This document shows, in pieces, positions 13,440-24,200 of a stretch of DNA of 64,000 nucleotides. The notes beneath the pieces are model-generated. The model was not told the origin of the DNA, made no database searches, and saw nothing but the letters and a program-made list of their open reading frames with translations. Origin of the DNA: Timema cristinae (Eukaryota; Arthropoda; Insecta; Phasmatodea; Timematidae); NCBI GenBank assembly GCA_039000515.1, contig JBCFYV010000543.1:1-64000 (forward strand), given 5' to 3'. A program made the translations under genes and the position numbers. Within the stretch, counting starts at the first letter, position 1, and every line of letters begins with the position of its first letter.

Positions 13440-13660
13440 ACTTTGACCTGGAAGGTTGGGACTCAGCTCATGCTCTTACCACTGAGCTATCCAGGATTCG
13501 CCCCGTGCCCATGGTGAATGACCATATTTTAAGGCAGAATCATTGATGGACGGGTGGAAGTCTTCAGCTTATAAACATGTGATTATATGGCTTATAAGCC
13601 ATCAGACAATGCAGCCACCTGCGTCTCGGTAGTTGGCATTATGTAGCCAATTGATACAAT
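13440..13660 (-). mobile_element. SINE-C, reverse orientation
   Basis: The reverse complement contains TGGATAGCTCAGTGGTAAGA-type A-box sequence (visible on the plus strand as CTTACCACTGAGCTATCCAG) followed by a body with CATATTTTAAGGCAGA. The same family occurs as an inverted pair at 58043-58455. Confidence 0.65.
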
Positions 13661-13684
13661 TATGGGTAGTTAGACTCAGTATAA

Positions 13685-15430
13685 ATGAGAATAATACTTG
13701 TCAGGACTAAGGATTGAAAACATACAGAAGATATTTAACTTTGGTCAGGACTGAGGATTGAAGTCAGACCATCAGGGTGTTTTGGCAATCATCTTGAGAG
13801 AGAGAGAATAATACTTGTCAGGACTAAGGATTGAAAACATACAGAAGATATTTAACCTTATTTCGTAATCTTTGGTCAGGACTGAAGATTGAAGTCAGAC
13901 CATCAGGATGTTTTGGCAATCATCTTGAGAGAGAGAGAGAATAATACTTGTCAGGACTAAGGATTGAAAACATGCAGAAGATATTTAACCTTTGGTCAGG
14001 ACTGAGGATTGAAGTCAGACCATCAGGCTGTTTTGGCAATCATCTTGAGAGAGAGAGAGAGAATAATACTGGTCAGGACTAAGGATTGAAAACATAGAGA
14101 AGATATTTAACCTTTGGTCAGGACTGAGGATTGAAGTCAGACCATCAGGGTGTTTTGGCAATCATCGAGAGAGAGAGAGAGAATAATACTTGTCAGGACT
14201 AAGGATTGAAAACATACAGAAGATATTTAACCTTTGGTCAGGACTGAGGATTGAAGTCAGACCATCAGAGTGTTTTGCTAATCATCTTGAGAGAGAGAGA
14301 GAGAATAATACTTGTCAGGACTAAGGATTGAAAACATACAGAAGATATTTAACCTTTGGTCAGGACTGAGGATTGAAGTCAGACCATCAGGGTGTTTTGG
14401 TAATCATCTTGAGAGAGAGAGAGATAGAGAGAGAGAGAGAATAATACTTGTCAGGACTAAGGATTGAAAACATACAAAATATATTTAACCTTTGGTCAGG
14501 ACTGAGGATTGAAGTAAGACCATCAGGGTGTTTTGGCAATCATCTTGAGAGAGAGAGAGAGAATAATACTTGTCAGGACTAAGGATTTAAAACATACAGA
14601 AGATATTTAACCTTTGGTCAGGACGGAGGAATGAAGTCAGACCATCAGAGTGTTTTGGTAATCATCTTGAGAGAGAGAGAGAGAGAGAGAGAGATAATAA
14701 TACTTGTCAGGACTAAGGATTGAAAACATACAGAAGATATTTAACCTTTGGTCAGGACTGAGGATTGAAGTCAGACCATCAGAGTGTTTTGGTAATCATC
14801 TTGAGAGAGAGAGAGAGAGAATAATACTTGTCAGGACTAAGGATTGAAAACATACAGAAGATATTTAACCTTTGGTCAGGACTGAGGATTGAAGTCAGAC
14901 CATCAGGGTGTTTTGGTAATCATCTTGAGAGAGAGAATAATACTTGTCTGGACTAAGGATTGAAAACATACAGAAGATATTTAACCTTTGGTCAGGACTG
15001 AGGATTGAAGTCAGACCATCAGGGTGTTTTGGCAATCATCTTGAGAGAGAGAGAGAGAGAGAGAGAATAATACTTGTCAGGACTAAGGATTGAAAACATA
15101 CAGAATATATTTAACCCTTGGTCAGGAATGAGGATTGAAGTCAGACCATCAGAGTGTCTTGGTAATCATCTTGAGAGAGAGAGAGAATAATACTTGTCAG
15201 GACTAAGGATTGAAAACATACAGAAGATATTTAACCTTAATTCGTAATCTTTGGTCAGGACTGAGGATTGAAGTCAGATCATCAGGGTGTTTTGGTAATC
15301 ATTTCGAGAGAGAGAGAGAGAGAATAATACTTGACAGGACTAAGGATTGAAAAACATACAGAAGATATTTAACCTTAACTCGTAATCTTTTGTAAGGACT
15401 GAGAATTGAAGTCAGACCATCAGGGTTTGA
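13685..15430 (-). repeat. second satellite array, reverse orientation
   Basis: Thirteen or more units of about 125-140 bp: ATAATACTTGTCAGGAC, TAAGGATTGAAAACATACAG, AAGATATTTAACC, GGATTGAAGTCAGACCATC, TTTTGGCAATCATC and a GAGAGA tract. This is the reverse complement of the 7694-10860 family. The array ends in the inverse of the ACCGGTTCTGTGG marker at about 15470-15495. Confidence 0.9.
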
Positions 15431-16222
15431 GAGATAGGGATTGAAACCCGATCCATCATGGTTCGAGGCTCGCCGTCACCACAGAACCGGTCGTGCGCGT
15501 GTTGAAAGACTAAGACTTTGAGAGAGAGAGAGAGAGAATTATGTACTGAACATATGTATCAATGGGTGAATCAGATAATATATTTCTCGTATACCTTGAC
15601 TGTTATGAGAATATATGGCTCTTTCAAGTGCAGCTGCCACACCTGAGACCACCTGTGCGACCGCTCGTTACATCTTGCTTGCTCCGCCAGCCTCTACTCC
15701 CATCTACATACTATAGCCCTACGTCACACTGTTGAAAGAGAGAGAACCCTGACCCTCACCTCTCTCTGTCTGATGAGAGAGAGGGAGAACCCTGACTCAT
15801 CACCTTTCTCTGTCATCCGTATGCTAGAGAACCTGGATCCTCACCTTTAAATGGGGTAGGGTTATTAAGAAGTTATCAATATTTTTTCTAAAAAATCAGT
15901 TACTTCATTTGAATATTGAATTAGCCAAAGTTCAAACAATCTTAAACATTTATTTTCTACGGATGCATAGAACTTTCATCCTGTAAAGGAATACTAGGCT
16001 GATTTTTGTATGAGTACCGATTCACAGTCGCGGCTCTTAACCTCTTTTTTAACGTGCAACATATGTCAATTAACTCTGTGATACAGTCAGCTAGGTATGG
16101 TAAATTTACACAAACATTATTGCACGTGGATCATTTATGATTAAACACTAATGGAGATAAAGAGTTAATAGAAGTTCCTAATACTGAATATTGTTGAAAT
16201 AATAAATGATATTTGGATAAAA
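15431..16222. other. flank of the Polinton insertion
   Basis: Satellite remnants with GA tracts give way at about 15840 to the TACTTCATTTGAATATTGAA phrase and then to about 260 bp of unique AT-rich DNA that abuts the Polinton target duplication. No gene. Confidence 0.5.
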
Positions 16223-16228
16223 ACTGTA
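16223..16228. other. Polinton target-site duplication, left
   Basis: ACTGTA immediately precedes the left terminus and is repeated exactly after the right terminus. Six bases is the duplication length typical of Polinton/Maverick integration. Confidence 0.93.
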
Positions 16229-16560
16229 AGTAGTTAGTGTGCGACATTGTCCCATCGATAATTATTCATAATTTGACGTATGAGAGTATGTAATTGACGT
16301 TTCAATGACGTATGTCGTGTTTAGATTGACGTTTTCAATGACGTATGTCGGGTATAGACCCGCCCTGAGCCATCAACTGTAATAATGCCGTATGGTCTAA
16401 CTAAAATATTGGTATGCTAGTGAGGTTTCAATTGACGTCACATTGACGTCACAGGATTAAGACGTCTTCAAATTTAATGAATTATTATTTGTGTGAGCAT
16501 TAACCATCACTACTTGCCATGTTTTTTTTATTTGGAAAACCTGTATTTTAGACATTGATA
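16229..16560 (+). repeat. Polinton terminal inverted repeat, left
   Basis: About 332 bp matching the reverse complement of 33975-34312 with few differences (for example a 7-bp insertion on the right side near the ATGCCGTATG phrase). It is rich in TGACGT. Two perfect CRE-type palindromes TGACGTCA lie at 16433-16440 and 16444-16451. Confidence 0.93.
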
Positions 16561-16664
16561 GGACATTGACTTAAGTATTAATGGACGTATTTAAATATTT
16601 TTATATGACGTATAAGGGTGACATCATTGAATTAATATTTAATGATTCCGCAGGAGTATGTGCT

Positions 16665-17390
16665 GAACGACAGTGTGTAAAAAAAAAGAATTGAATTAAA
16701 TTAAATTATAATTTTATGTGTTGATAAATAAGTCTCAACGTACAATGTATGTATTTGCTAGTCTTCAATCCAAAAGTAGGTTGAAAGAAACTTGTTTCAT
16801 TGCGCTATCATCCGGATAGAGAAGTAATATACGAACCCAACATCATATTCATTTGGTTGGTATGTTTAACAACGACACCAAATTTAGATATCTTACGTAA
16901 AGTGAGTGACATTTTCATGTATATAGTGTAACTAACAATTCTCTACTCATTCTGTTTTATGACTAAAATATATCAATTAAACAGTTGGAAAACGCAGAAA
17001 TATGTGGTAAACGAAAATGTGTAAAAAAAAGAATTGAATTAAATAAAATTATAATTTTAGATAAATAAATCTCAACTGACAATGTATGTAAGAAATGAAT
17101 TAAATAAAATTATAATTTTAGATAAATTAATCTCAACTGACAATGTATGTATTTGGTAGTCTTCAATCTAAAAGTAGGTTGAAAGAAACTTGTTTCATTG
17201 CGCTATCATCCGGATAGAGAAGTAATATACGAACCCAACATCATATTCATTTGTTTGGTATGTTTAACAACGACACCAAATTTAGATATCTTATGTAAAG
17301 TGAGTGACATTTTCATGTATATAGTGTAACTAACAATTCTCTACTCATTCTGTTTTATGACTAAAATATATCAATTAAACAGTTGGAAAA
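16665..17390. repeat. direct repeat, 398-bp offset, inside left end
   Basis: The block from AAAAGAATTGAATTAAAT to ATCAATTAAACAGTTGG occurs at 16679-16992 and again ending 17390. Landmark phrases such as GTAGGTTGAAAGAAAC and GCGCTATCATCCGGATAGAG are offset by 398 bp. The second copy contains an extra small duplication of about 65 bp. Non-coding. Confidence 0.85.
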
Positions 17391-18749
17391 TTTCCCTCTC
17401 AGATGAGTTCGTATTCACTGTATAGCTAACTAAAAACAAGCTTGTTTTTGCACGCATTGAATAACTCCACTTTCAAACTTTCAAACGGTTTTTTTTTAAA
17501 TGATGACATAATTAAAAGGTTGGCTCTGATCGCTTTAAAAGCGGGCCAAAATCATTTCGTTCATACAATTGAAGTTTGAAGGTGAACAGGACCAGCTCCA
17601 TCTTAATACACAGTTATGAAGGTAAGCTACATTTTATTTTAATATACAGTTTTGAAGATAATATACATTTTAGTTTAAATATGATTTGTAGAAAATCTAC
17701 CTCTTTGTGTAATCAGTTTAAATGTTTAGTTTAATGATATTTAAAACAATTGAAATAAATAGACATTTTCAGTTATGAAAACTTTACTTTGAGAATACAT
17801 TCTTACAAAAATTAACAGAATACCTGATTAAAATCTATTTTAATATCTTGTAGATATTAAAATCTATTTTAATATCTTGTAGATATGTTTTTAAATACAA
17901 TAATCAATAAAATGATTTGTAGAAAATCCACCTCTGAATGTTATCAGTTTAAATGTTTAGTTTAATGATATATATATCAAATTAAAATAATTGAAATAAA
18001 TATAGTATATTTGCAGACAACTTTATCAGCTATGAAAACATTATATTAAGAATACATTCTTATAAAAAATAATAACTAGACAGAGGATGTCTTTATTAAA
18101 ATTTATTTTATTTTTCTAAATTCATAGATATGTTATACTGATACATAAAATTAGTCGCATATTATAATCAAAGAATACATACTATTTTAATGTTTTAATT
18201 TCTAATTTCATAAATCTGTTATAGTGATACGTAGAAAATCAGTCTAAATGTTTAGTATAATGATTTTTATAAATAGACTAGATTTGTAAACATGTTTATT
18301 ACTTTATTTTTTTAGAATACAATCATATAACAATTTATAACTACACAGAGGATTATTTTATTAAACAACATACTTGATTTAAATTTATTATAATTTCTGA
18401 TTTCATAGATAGTAGGACGTTTGAATCATATTTAATTATACACTGTTATATGCACAAATATATAATATAAATGAGAGGGAAATACAAGTTCAATACACGA
18501 TTAAAATTTATTTTAATTTTTAATTTCATAGATATGTTATACTGATACATAAAATTAGTCGCATATTATAATCAAAGAATACATACTATTTTAATGTTTT
18601 AATTTCTAATTTCATAAATCTGTTATAGTGATACGTAGAAAATCAGTCTAAATGTATAGTATAATGATATTTATAAATAGACTATATTTGTAAACATGTT
18701 TATTACTTTATTTTAAAATTTGAATCAGTATTACCAAAGATTAAAACTA
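17391..18749. other. AT-rich non-coding part of the Polinton with degenerate repeats
   Basis: Repeated phrases GATTTGTAGAAAATC (17679, 17911) and GATACGTAGAAAATCAG (18226, 18631) mark degenerate tandem units. A roughly 200-bp block at 18105-18310 recurs at 18510-18715 (offset 404). A TATA-like TTTAAAAG at 17534-17541 is followed by ATGAAG with a consensus donor GTAAGC at 17622, a possible mini-exon whose partner exon I could not find. No open frame of note. Confidence 0.5.
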
Positions 18750-19057
18750 TTAACCGGGTGGTACAATATTAAGCTTGATAGAATTGTCATCTTCAATTCC
18801 CTTATAAATTAATACAAACTTTGATTTATTAACAAGGTCAATATAATCCAAAGTACAAATTTTGGAAAAATTTTTTGGTAAAAAAAAACTTACGGTATTA
18901 TCATTTAATAGGCTTTTACATAAATAGCCCTCCCGAACCTAGTCGTTCTTTCATCAAAAGATATAATGTCTAATTTTGTATTCTCCGCTAAACTTCTCAG
19001 AGAAATATATTGAATGTCAGTCTTGGCTGAGTTGAAGTCCTCTATAAACTTGTCCAT
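18750..19057 (-). pseudogene. small Polinton protein, frameshifted
   Basis: Minus-strand ATG at 19057 opens 50 codons (starts MDKFIEDFNS, includes TRFGRAIYV) to a stop at 18905-18907. A different frame continues at the same point with VSFFLPKNFS and a LIYKG phrase, ending at 18750-18752. The order (T-x-FG-x-x-I, then FLP, then L-x-Y-x-G) is one I associate with a short protein seen in many invertebrate Polintons. An OB-fold, single-strand DNA-binding role is my guess only. One missing base next to an A-run explains the break. It lies downstream of the 169-aa gene on the same strand. The stretch just before its ATG (TTTTTTTTCAAG) resembles a splice acceptor. Confidence 0.5.
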
Positions 19058-19149
19058 ACCTTGAAAAAAAATTCAAACAATCATATTATAGAAATAATAA
19101 TAATAAGACAGAAAATTTTAATAAATAAAAAAATATAAATTACCTTGAT

Positions 19150-19659
19150 TTACTCTGGTGTAGTTGTTTTGTCTGCACTCAGATCACCCCTCCTAGCTTG
19201 TTGGTTGGTCTCAGAAGTGATGGGTAGATCAAAGTCTAAAGCCGTGTCTTCCCAATTATGGATGGACTCTAAGTGTTTTCGATACCAGCCGCTTAAAACT
19301 TTACAATAACGTTTTGACCCACAACAGGCGTATGACTTTTTAAAGTGAGAAAAGCATTCAGAACTACAATAGTGTATCGTGCGTTCGATGCAGGACTCTT
19401 TTAGAATCTCTAATACACACGTGTAATTATTAAAACAATCAGTTGTTCCCAGCTCTACGCATCTATCTCCGTCAGAGTACTCTTCCAAAATTGATATATC
19501 ACCAATAAGTGATATAAAATGATCTTTACCGCATTTACAACGCCCTCTCTTGTCCGCTCTATCGAAATAAGATCTACCTGTAAAAAGATTTTTAGATTGA
19601 CGGCGACGTTTAAATGACCGAAGGTGCTTGTTTAAACTCGTGTCTTCATCTGACTCCAT
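19150..19659 (-). CDS. Cys-rich 169-aa Polinton protein, function unknown
   Basis: An intact ORF starting MESDEDTSLN with a basic stretch (SFKRRRQSK, about residues 15-23) and many cysteines (CKCGKDHF near 42-49, then CVELGTTDC, YCSSEC, YACCGSKRYC). The spacing suggests one or two metal-binding knuckles, but no named zinc-finger family is recognised. It is read leftward, away from the TATA-driven 133-aa gene, so the 19660-19971 gap is a divergent promoter region. TATTTAAG about 20 bp upstream on its own strand may be its TATA box. Regulatory or nucleic-acid-binding function would be plausible but is inference. Confidence 0.6.
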   Translation of the reverse strand: MESDEDTSLNKHLRSFKRRRQSKNLFTGRSYFDRADKRGRCKCGKDHFISLIGDISILEEYSDGDRCVELGTTDCFNNYTCVLEILKESCIERTIHYCSSECFSHFKKSYACCGSKRYCKVLSGWYRKHLESIHNWEDTALDFDLPITSETNQQARRGDLSADKTTTPE

Positions 19660-19841
19660 TTTAATAATTCTATTGGCTTAAATACACACCGTATTTATCC
19701 TATAATTTCTAGTTCTCAAGGTGAACATCATCTACTCTAATTAAGTATTCAACTTTAATCTCCCTACCATCGAGTCACGATTATAAAAATCAAGGCAGAG
19801 CGTGCACCTTTCTAATTAGATATTCAGGTCGCTTGTGAAAT

Positions 19842-19938
19842 GTCAACCACAATTGACGGAGTGGTGTGGAAAAGTCAACCACAATTTGACGAAGGTGTGT
19901 TCAGGTAAACACATTGAGGTGGAGGACTATAAAAGGAG
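19842..19938 (+). promoter_or_regulatory. promoter module A with TATA box
   Basis: TATAAAAG at 19928-19935 lies 44 bp before the ATG of the 133-aa gene. Upstream phrases TCAACCACA (19842 and 19875), GACGAAGG and AACACATTGAG-GTGGAGG recur in the same order and spacing before the PolB gene (20822-20877), so this is a shared, duplicated promoter. Confidence 0.75.
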
Positions 19939-19971
19939 TGCATATTAGATAATATATGTATAATCTTCATC

Positions 19972-20373
19972 ATGGCGTATTCATCAGTCGTAGATAGTTT
20001 TGCAGGACGCAATTATGAACATGTTTATAAGATGTCAAATTTTTTAACAGATTTAGAGACATGCGAATGCTTTGACTTTCCGCATAAGATATCGAATCCA
20101 GGCTGTTTATTAGTTATAAAAGAATATGTAGAAGAAAAATCAATGGAAATATACATAGAACAGAGCAGTTACTTTACTAATTCTATTATTTTGGAAGGAC
20201 AACAGGAAAAAAAGGCAAATAATGTTACAACGCACTATCATATATGTCAAGAAAATTGTTTCGTGAGAAGAAAGGGTAATTACTGTGCACAGTTTGAGAG
20301 AACCTGCTGTCACATTGTATCGTGGGAGTTCTTTCACGCAGAGGCGGCTATGAAGAGACAAAAAAAAAGATAA
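19972..20373 (+). CDS. 133-aa Polinton protein, function unknown
   Basis: Starts MAYSSVVDSF just after a TATA promoter and ends in a basic MKRQKKR tail. Several Cys/His residues (TCECFDF; HYHICQENC; RTCCHIVSW) could bind metal. No family recognised. The poly(A) signal AATAAA lies 80 bp beyond the stop, so it looks like a single-gene transcript. Sharing its promoter module with PolB suggests expression in the same, probably early, phase (inference). Confidence 0.6.
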   Translation: MAYSSVVDSFAGRNYEHVYKMSNFLTDLETCECFDFPHKISNPGCLLVIKEYVEEKSMEIYIEQSSYFTNSIILEGQQEKKANNVTTHYHICQENCFVRRKGNYCAQFERTCCHIVSWEFFHAEAAMKRQKKR

Positions 20374-20452
20374 GGATAAGGAAATTGAGGAGAATGTTAA
20401 AAAGTAATCAAGAACATGTATATGTATATTGTATTTTGGTTAATGATTATGT

Positions 20453-20458
20453 AATAAA
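20453..20458 (+). terminator. poly(A) signal AATAAA
   Basis: AATAAA in an AT-rich context 80 bp after the stop of the 133-aa gene and before the PolB promoter module. Confidence 0.6.
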
Positions 20459-20549
20459 ATATACAATTTACAATGTTTGTTTGATTTACATAGTATTATG
20501 ATGTACATTTTCATAATTCCTAACTATGTCCTGGCTTACAATTGTTCCA

Positions 20550-20855
20550 CTAGAAGAGGATTTTTTTAGTAGAAGGAACAGGTTTAGGCTGATTATCAAC
20601 TGTTCTATGAGGTGATTGAATAGAACCTTGTGGAGGTATTGGGGGTTTAGAATTACCCCAAGCATTAAATAAAATACCTCGATTCGAACCACAAGAACCA
20701 TTACTTAAACTTGTAAAAGATCTTAATTTATCTTCATTAGGAAACATCATTTCTTTACTACTATTAATAGGCATAGCAGTTCCTGGACCAGTATTAAAGT
20801 CCCACTCGATGCTCTGAAAGGTCAACCACAGAAGACGAAGGGGGGGAAAACACAT
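20550..20855 (-). CDS. putative 101-aa Pro/Gly/Ser-rich protein
   Basis: The minus-strand ORF is convergent with the 133-aa gene. From about residue 16 it looks like real protein (IEWDFNTGPGTAMPINSSK, FTSLSNGSCGSNRG, NAWGNSKPPIPPQG). The first residues are only the reverse complement of the PolB promoter module. An in-frame ATG in the GTAMPINSS phrase could be the true start, or the 5' part may have been replaced. Codons are strongly A/T-ending, unlike the mixed usage in PolB and capsid. No family recognised. Confidence 0.35.
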   Translation of the reverse strand: MCFPPLRLLWLTFQSIEWDFNTGPGTAMPINSSKEMMFPNEDKLRSFTSLSNGSCGSNRGILFNAWGNSKPPIPPQGSIQSPHRTVDNQPKPVPSTKKILF

Positions 20856-20878
20856 TGAGTTGGAGGCCTATAAAAAGA
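20819..20878 (+). promoter_or_regulatory. promoter module B (PolB) with TATA box
   Basis: TCAACCACA, GACGAAGG, AACACATTGAG, TGGAGG and TATAAAAAG (20869-20877) repeat the order of module A. The expected start site near 20900 opens a short 5' exon that leads to the intron at 20979. Confidence 0.75.
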
Positions 20879-20978
20879 GAATTTAACTATACCTTGGTAT
20901 CATTTCATCGCCATCTTGTCGGCTGAAAACAAATTGTCACGTAAAAAAAAACATAAAAATCTCGTATTTTTGGCAAAA

Positions 20979-21223
20979 GTAAGATCAATTTTACTATTAT
21001 TTCTCTATATCTGTAGTGTTCAATTTATTAGCTAAACTAATATTTTATATTTTTTTCTATACTTATCTGTTTTTAATTTAAATATTTTTTTTAAAACTAA
21101 TATTTTATATTTTTCTCTATACTTATCTGTTTATAATTTAAATATTTTTTTTGTATGTTTCTCTTTTCTCAATTTATTATTATTTAAACTAACAATTAGT
21201 TTTCTTTTTTCTTTTTTTTTTAG
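20979..21223 (+). other. spliceosomal intron that splits the PolB start codon
   Basis: Donor AAAA|GTAAGAT at 20979 and acceptor, a T-rich tract then TAG, ending 21223. The PolB frame is open right after the acceptor but has no ATG. Exon 1 ends in A (20978) and exon 2 begins TG (21224-21225), so splicing would create the initiator codon. Length 245 bp. There is no comparable ATG in frame nearby, which is why this start is preferred. Confidence 0.7.
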
Positions 21224-24200
21224 TGTCTAACAAACAAACAATTAAAACTGGCGAATCTAGCGACAATGCTAGACCCTCTACTTCAGACATTTACAGACAG
21301 CGCGAACACATTTTTGACTATGCGGGAGGGATTACAAACACTGATGACTCATTTTCCATAATAAGAGAGACAGGACGATCGTATACTAGGTTCAACACCT
21401 TAGGCAGGGATATTTTAGTTCGTTTCAAGCCTATGATTATGAACATGAGTCCACTCCTTTATCTAAAGACATGTTTTTCAAACCTATTAGCATACTTGCT
21501 TAGAGGTACGGCGCCTTACGATTTAATTGGACTCACGATCACGAACACGGAGAATAACCTCGATAAACCGGTCGGCGTTTCGTACCGTAGATGTGATCAA
21601 ATTGATGTGAATACTATTATGAATACATTAACAAAAGTTATTCAGAGTAATGCCAGATTTGGTATAGCCGATGTGTTGAGGATTAAAGTGAATCATATAA
21701 AAATGATGATGGGCAACGGTAGAGCATTAAAAAGAAGGTGCCTTCCAAACGATTATCTAAGTCATCATAAAACGAGCATAGTAGTTGTTAAATCATTGAC
21801 GAATTGTTTGGCTCACGCCATAGTAATAGCGATAGCCAAAAGCACTAATGATATTAATTATAAATCATATATTCAGGGAAGGAAAATATAAAATGCTGTA
21901 GATGAGCTTCTCGCAAAAGCGCGTGTAGATTTATCCGGGGGAGGGGGGCGCGAACATCTCGATAAATTTCAACGTTATTTTGGGGACGAATATAAATTAC
22001 GTGTGTATAATACCCTCTCGACGGTCAACGGATTGTGGTATGAGGGGGTCTCGTCTTCTACTAGGTACATTAATCTACTGTACGATGACGTCACACATCA
22101 CTTTAACGTAATAATCAATATGGCGGCGACCATTTCCGTTCGGTATTTCTGCGACGGATGTAATACCGGTTTTAAAAGAGGTGCGAGACATTCATGTAAG
22201 AATACTTGCCCAAAATGTATATCCATACCTCCGTGTTTGTATGAAAGCGAAAAAAATGTGTATTGCAATGAATGTAACAGAATATTTAGGTCTGCCGCTT
22301 GTTTCACTAGCCATAAATCGAATAAAATTGACGGTAAGAAAACAGTTTGTGATTTAACACAGGTATGTATTACCTGTGATAAAATAAAGGGGAGAAATCA
22401 CGAATGTTTTAAATCATACTGCGCAACGTGCAAACAGAACAAAGAAAACCCGCATCGTTGTTATATGCAGGTGTTGAGTCGGAAGGAGCTTGATGATAAA
22501 TATCTAATGACCTTTTATGATTTCGAGACTAGACAAAATCGAGCTATAACCAATGATTGTTTTTTTCACGAACTGAATTTTCTTCACGTACAACACTATT
22601 GTGTAAAATGTGAATTTAACGATAATATGGACGAGGATTGTGACCAATGTGGGAAACGATCTCATTCCTTTTGGGATAATTTGGTAGACGCCTTCATCGA
22701 CTACCTGAGACAACCGAGGCCGTTTGCAAATAAAATTGTTTGTCTTGGGCATAATGCAAAAGCCTTTGACGCTATATTTATCCTGAATAGATTTCTATCA
22801 CTAAACTGCACCCCTAAAATTATCGCGGACGGAACTAAAATACTCTGCATGACAATGGACCACATACAATTTAAAGACAGCCTATGTTTCCTACCCATGC
22901 CACTGAGACAGATCCCGAAAGCGTTTGGACTAGACTGTAAAAAAGGACACTACCCCTATTTGTTTAATACAGAAAAGAATTTAAATTATATCGGTGAGAT
23001 GCCCGGTCCCTAAATGTTTGGTGCTGATTATATGAAACCGGATGAGCGAAATGACTTTATGGTATGGCACACTGACAAACTGCGACAGGGGTATATATTT
23101 AATAATAAGGCAGAGCTGGAGGCCTATTGTGTGGATGACGTAAATGTATTACGCAAGGGTTGTCGTACATTTCGTCATTTATTTCTAAATATAGGTTCGA
23201 CAGACGTTTTTAGAGAATCTATCACAATCTCGTCGGCGTGCAATAGATTATTTAGAAAACTGTTCTTAGCCCCCGATACGATAGCCATCCTGTCCAAGGG
23301 GGGTTACAGGTGCGGTGACAGACAGTCTATGAAAGCCATAAAATGGTTAGTCTATCTGGAGAAAACCCGACCCGATATTCGGCACGCCTTCAACGGACGT
23401 GAGATAGAAATTTTGGGTAGGAAAGTTGACGGCTACTGTGACGCGACGAGAGAGATTTTTTAGTTTGACGGTTGTTTCTTCCACGGGTGTACATGTCTTT
23501 CGAACCGTGACGCGACTATAACAGGGACGAAAGAGACTCTCACCGAGCGATACGAGTGCACTCTGTTGAGATATCGAGCATTTAGAGCCGCAGGGTACTC
23601 TGTTACAACTATGAAAGAGTGTGACTTCGACAAAATACTGACTGAAGACCCACAACTAGATCTAGAGCTAGACAATCACCCGATGATTCAAACTGCCCCA
23701 CTCAATCCACGTGATGCACTGTACGGTGGACGTTGTGAATCTATGACATTACACTACAAGACAAACCCCGACGAAAAAATAGGCTATCTTGATGTCTGCA
23801 GTTTATATCCCTGGGTATGCAAATATTTTAAATTTCCTGTAGGTCACCCTATAAATATTTTTGTCGCCGACGATTGCCCCGTCGACGTGGTAGACCGAGA
23901 GGGGATAATTAAATGCACTGTTTTGCCTCCTAGAAATTTGTATCACCCCGTACTGCCCTACAAGACACAATCAAAATTAATGTTTTGTTTATGCTCCTCT
24001 TGTGCAAACGAGATGAACCAAGGGGATTGTTTACACAGCGACTCTGACAGGACTATTACAGGCACATGGATAGTGGATGAGGTTCGACTAGCGCTAGAAA
24101 TGGGCTACACAATGGTTAGAGTAATCGAATTTTGGGAATATAAAATTACCCAGTTCGATCCTCAGACCAAAGAAGGGGGACTGTTTGTAGAGTATATTAA

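Noticed and set aside
21889..23463. Recoding of UAA/UAG as sense in PolB
   Set aside because: Other genes of the element end in TAA and TAG and host exons use standard codes; only three sites support the idea.
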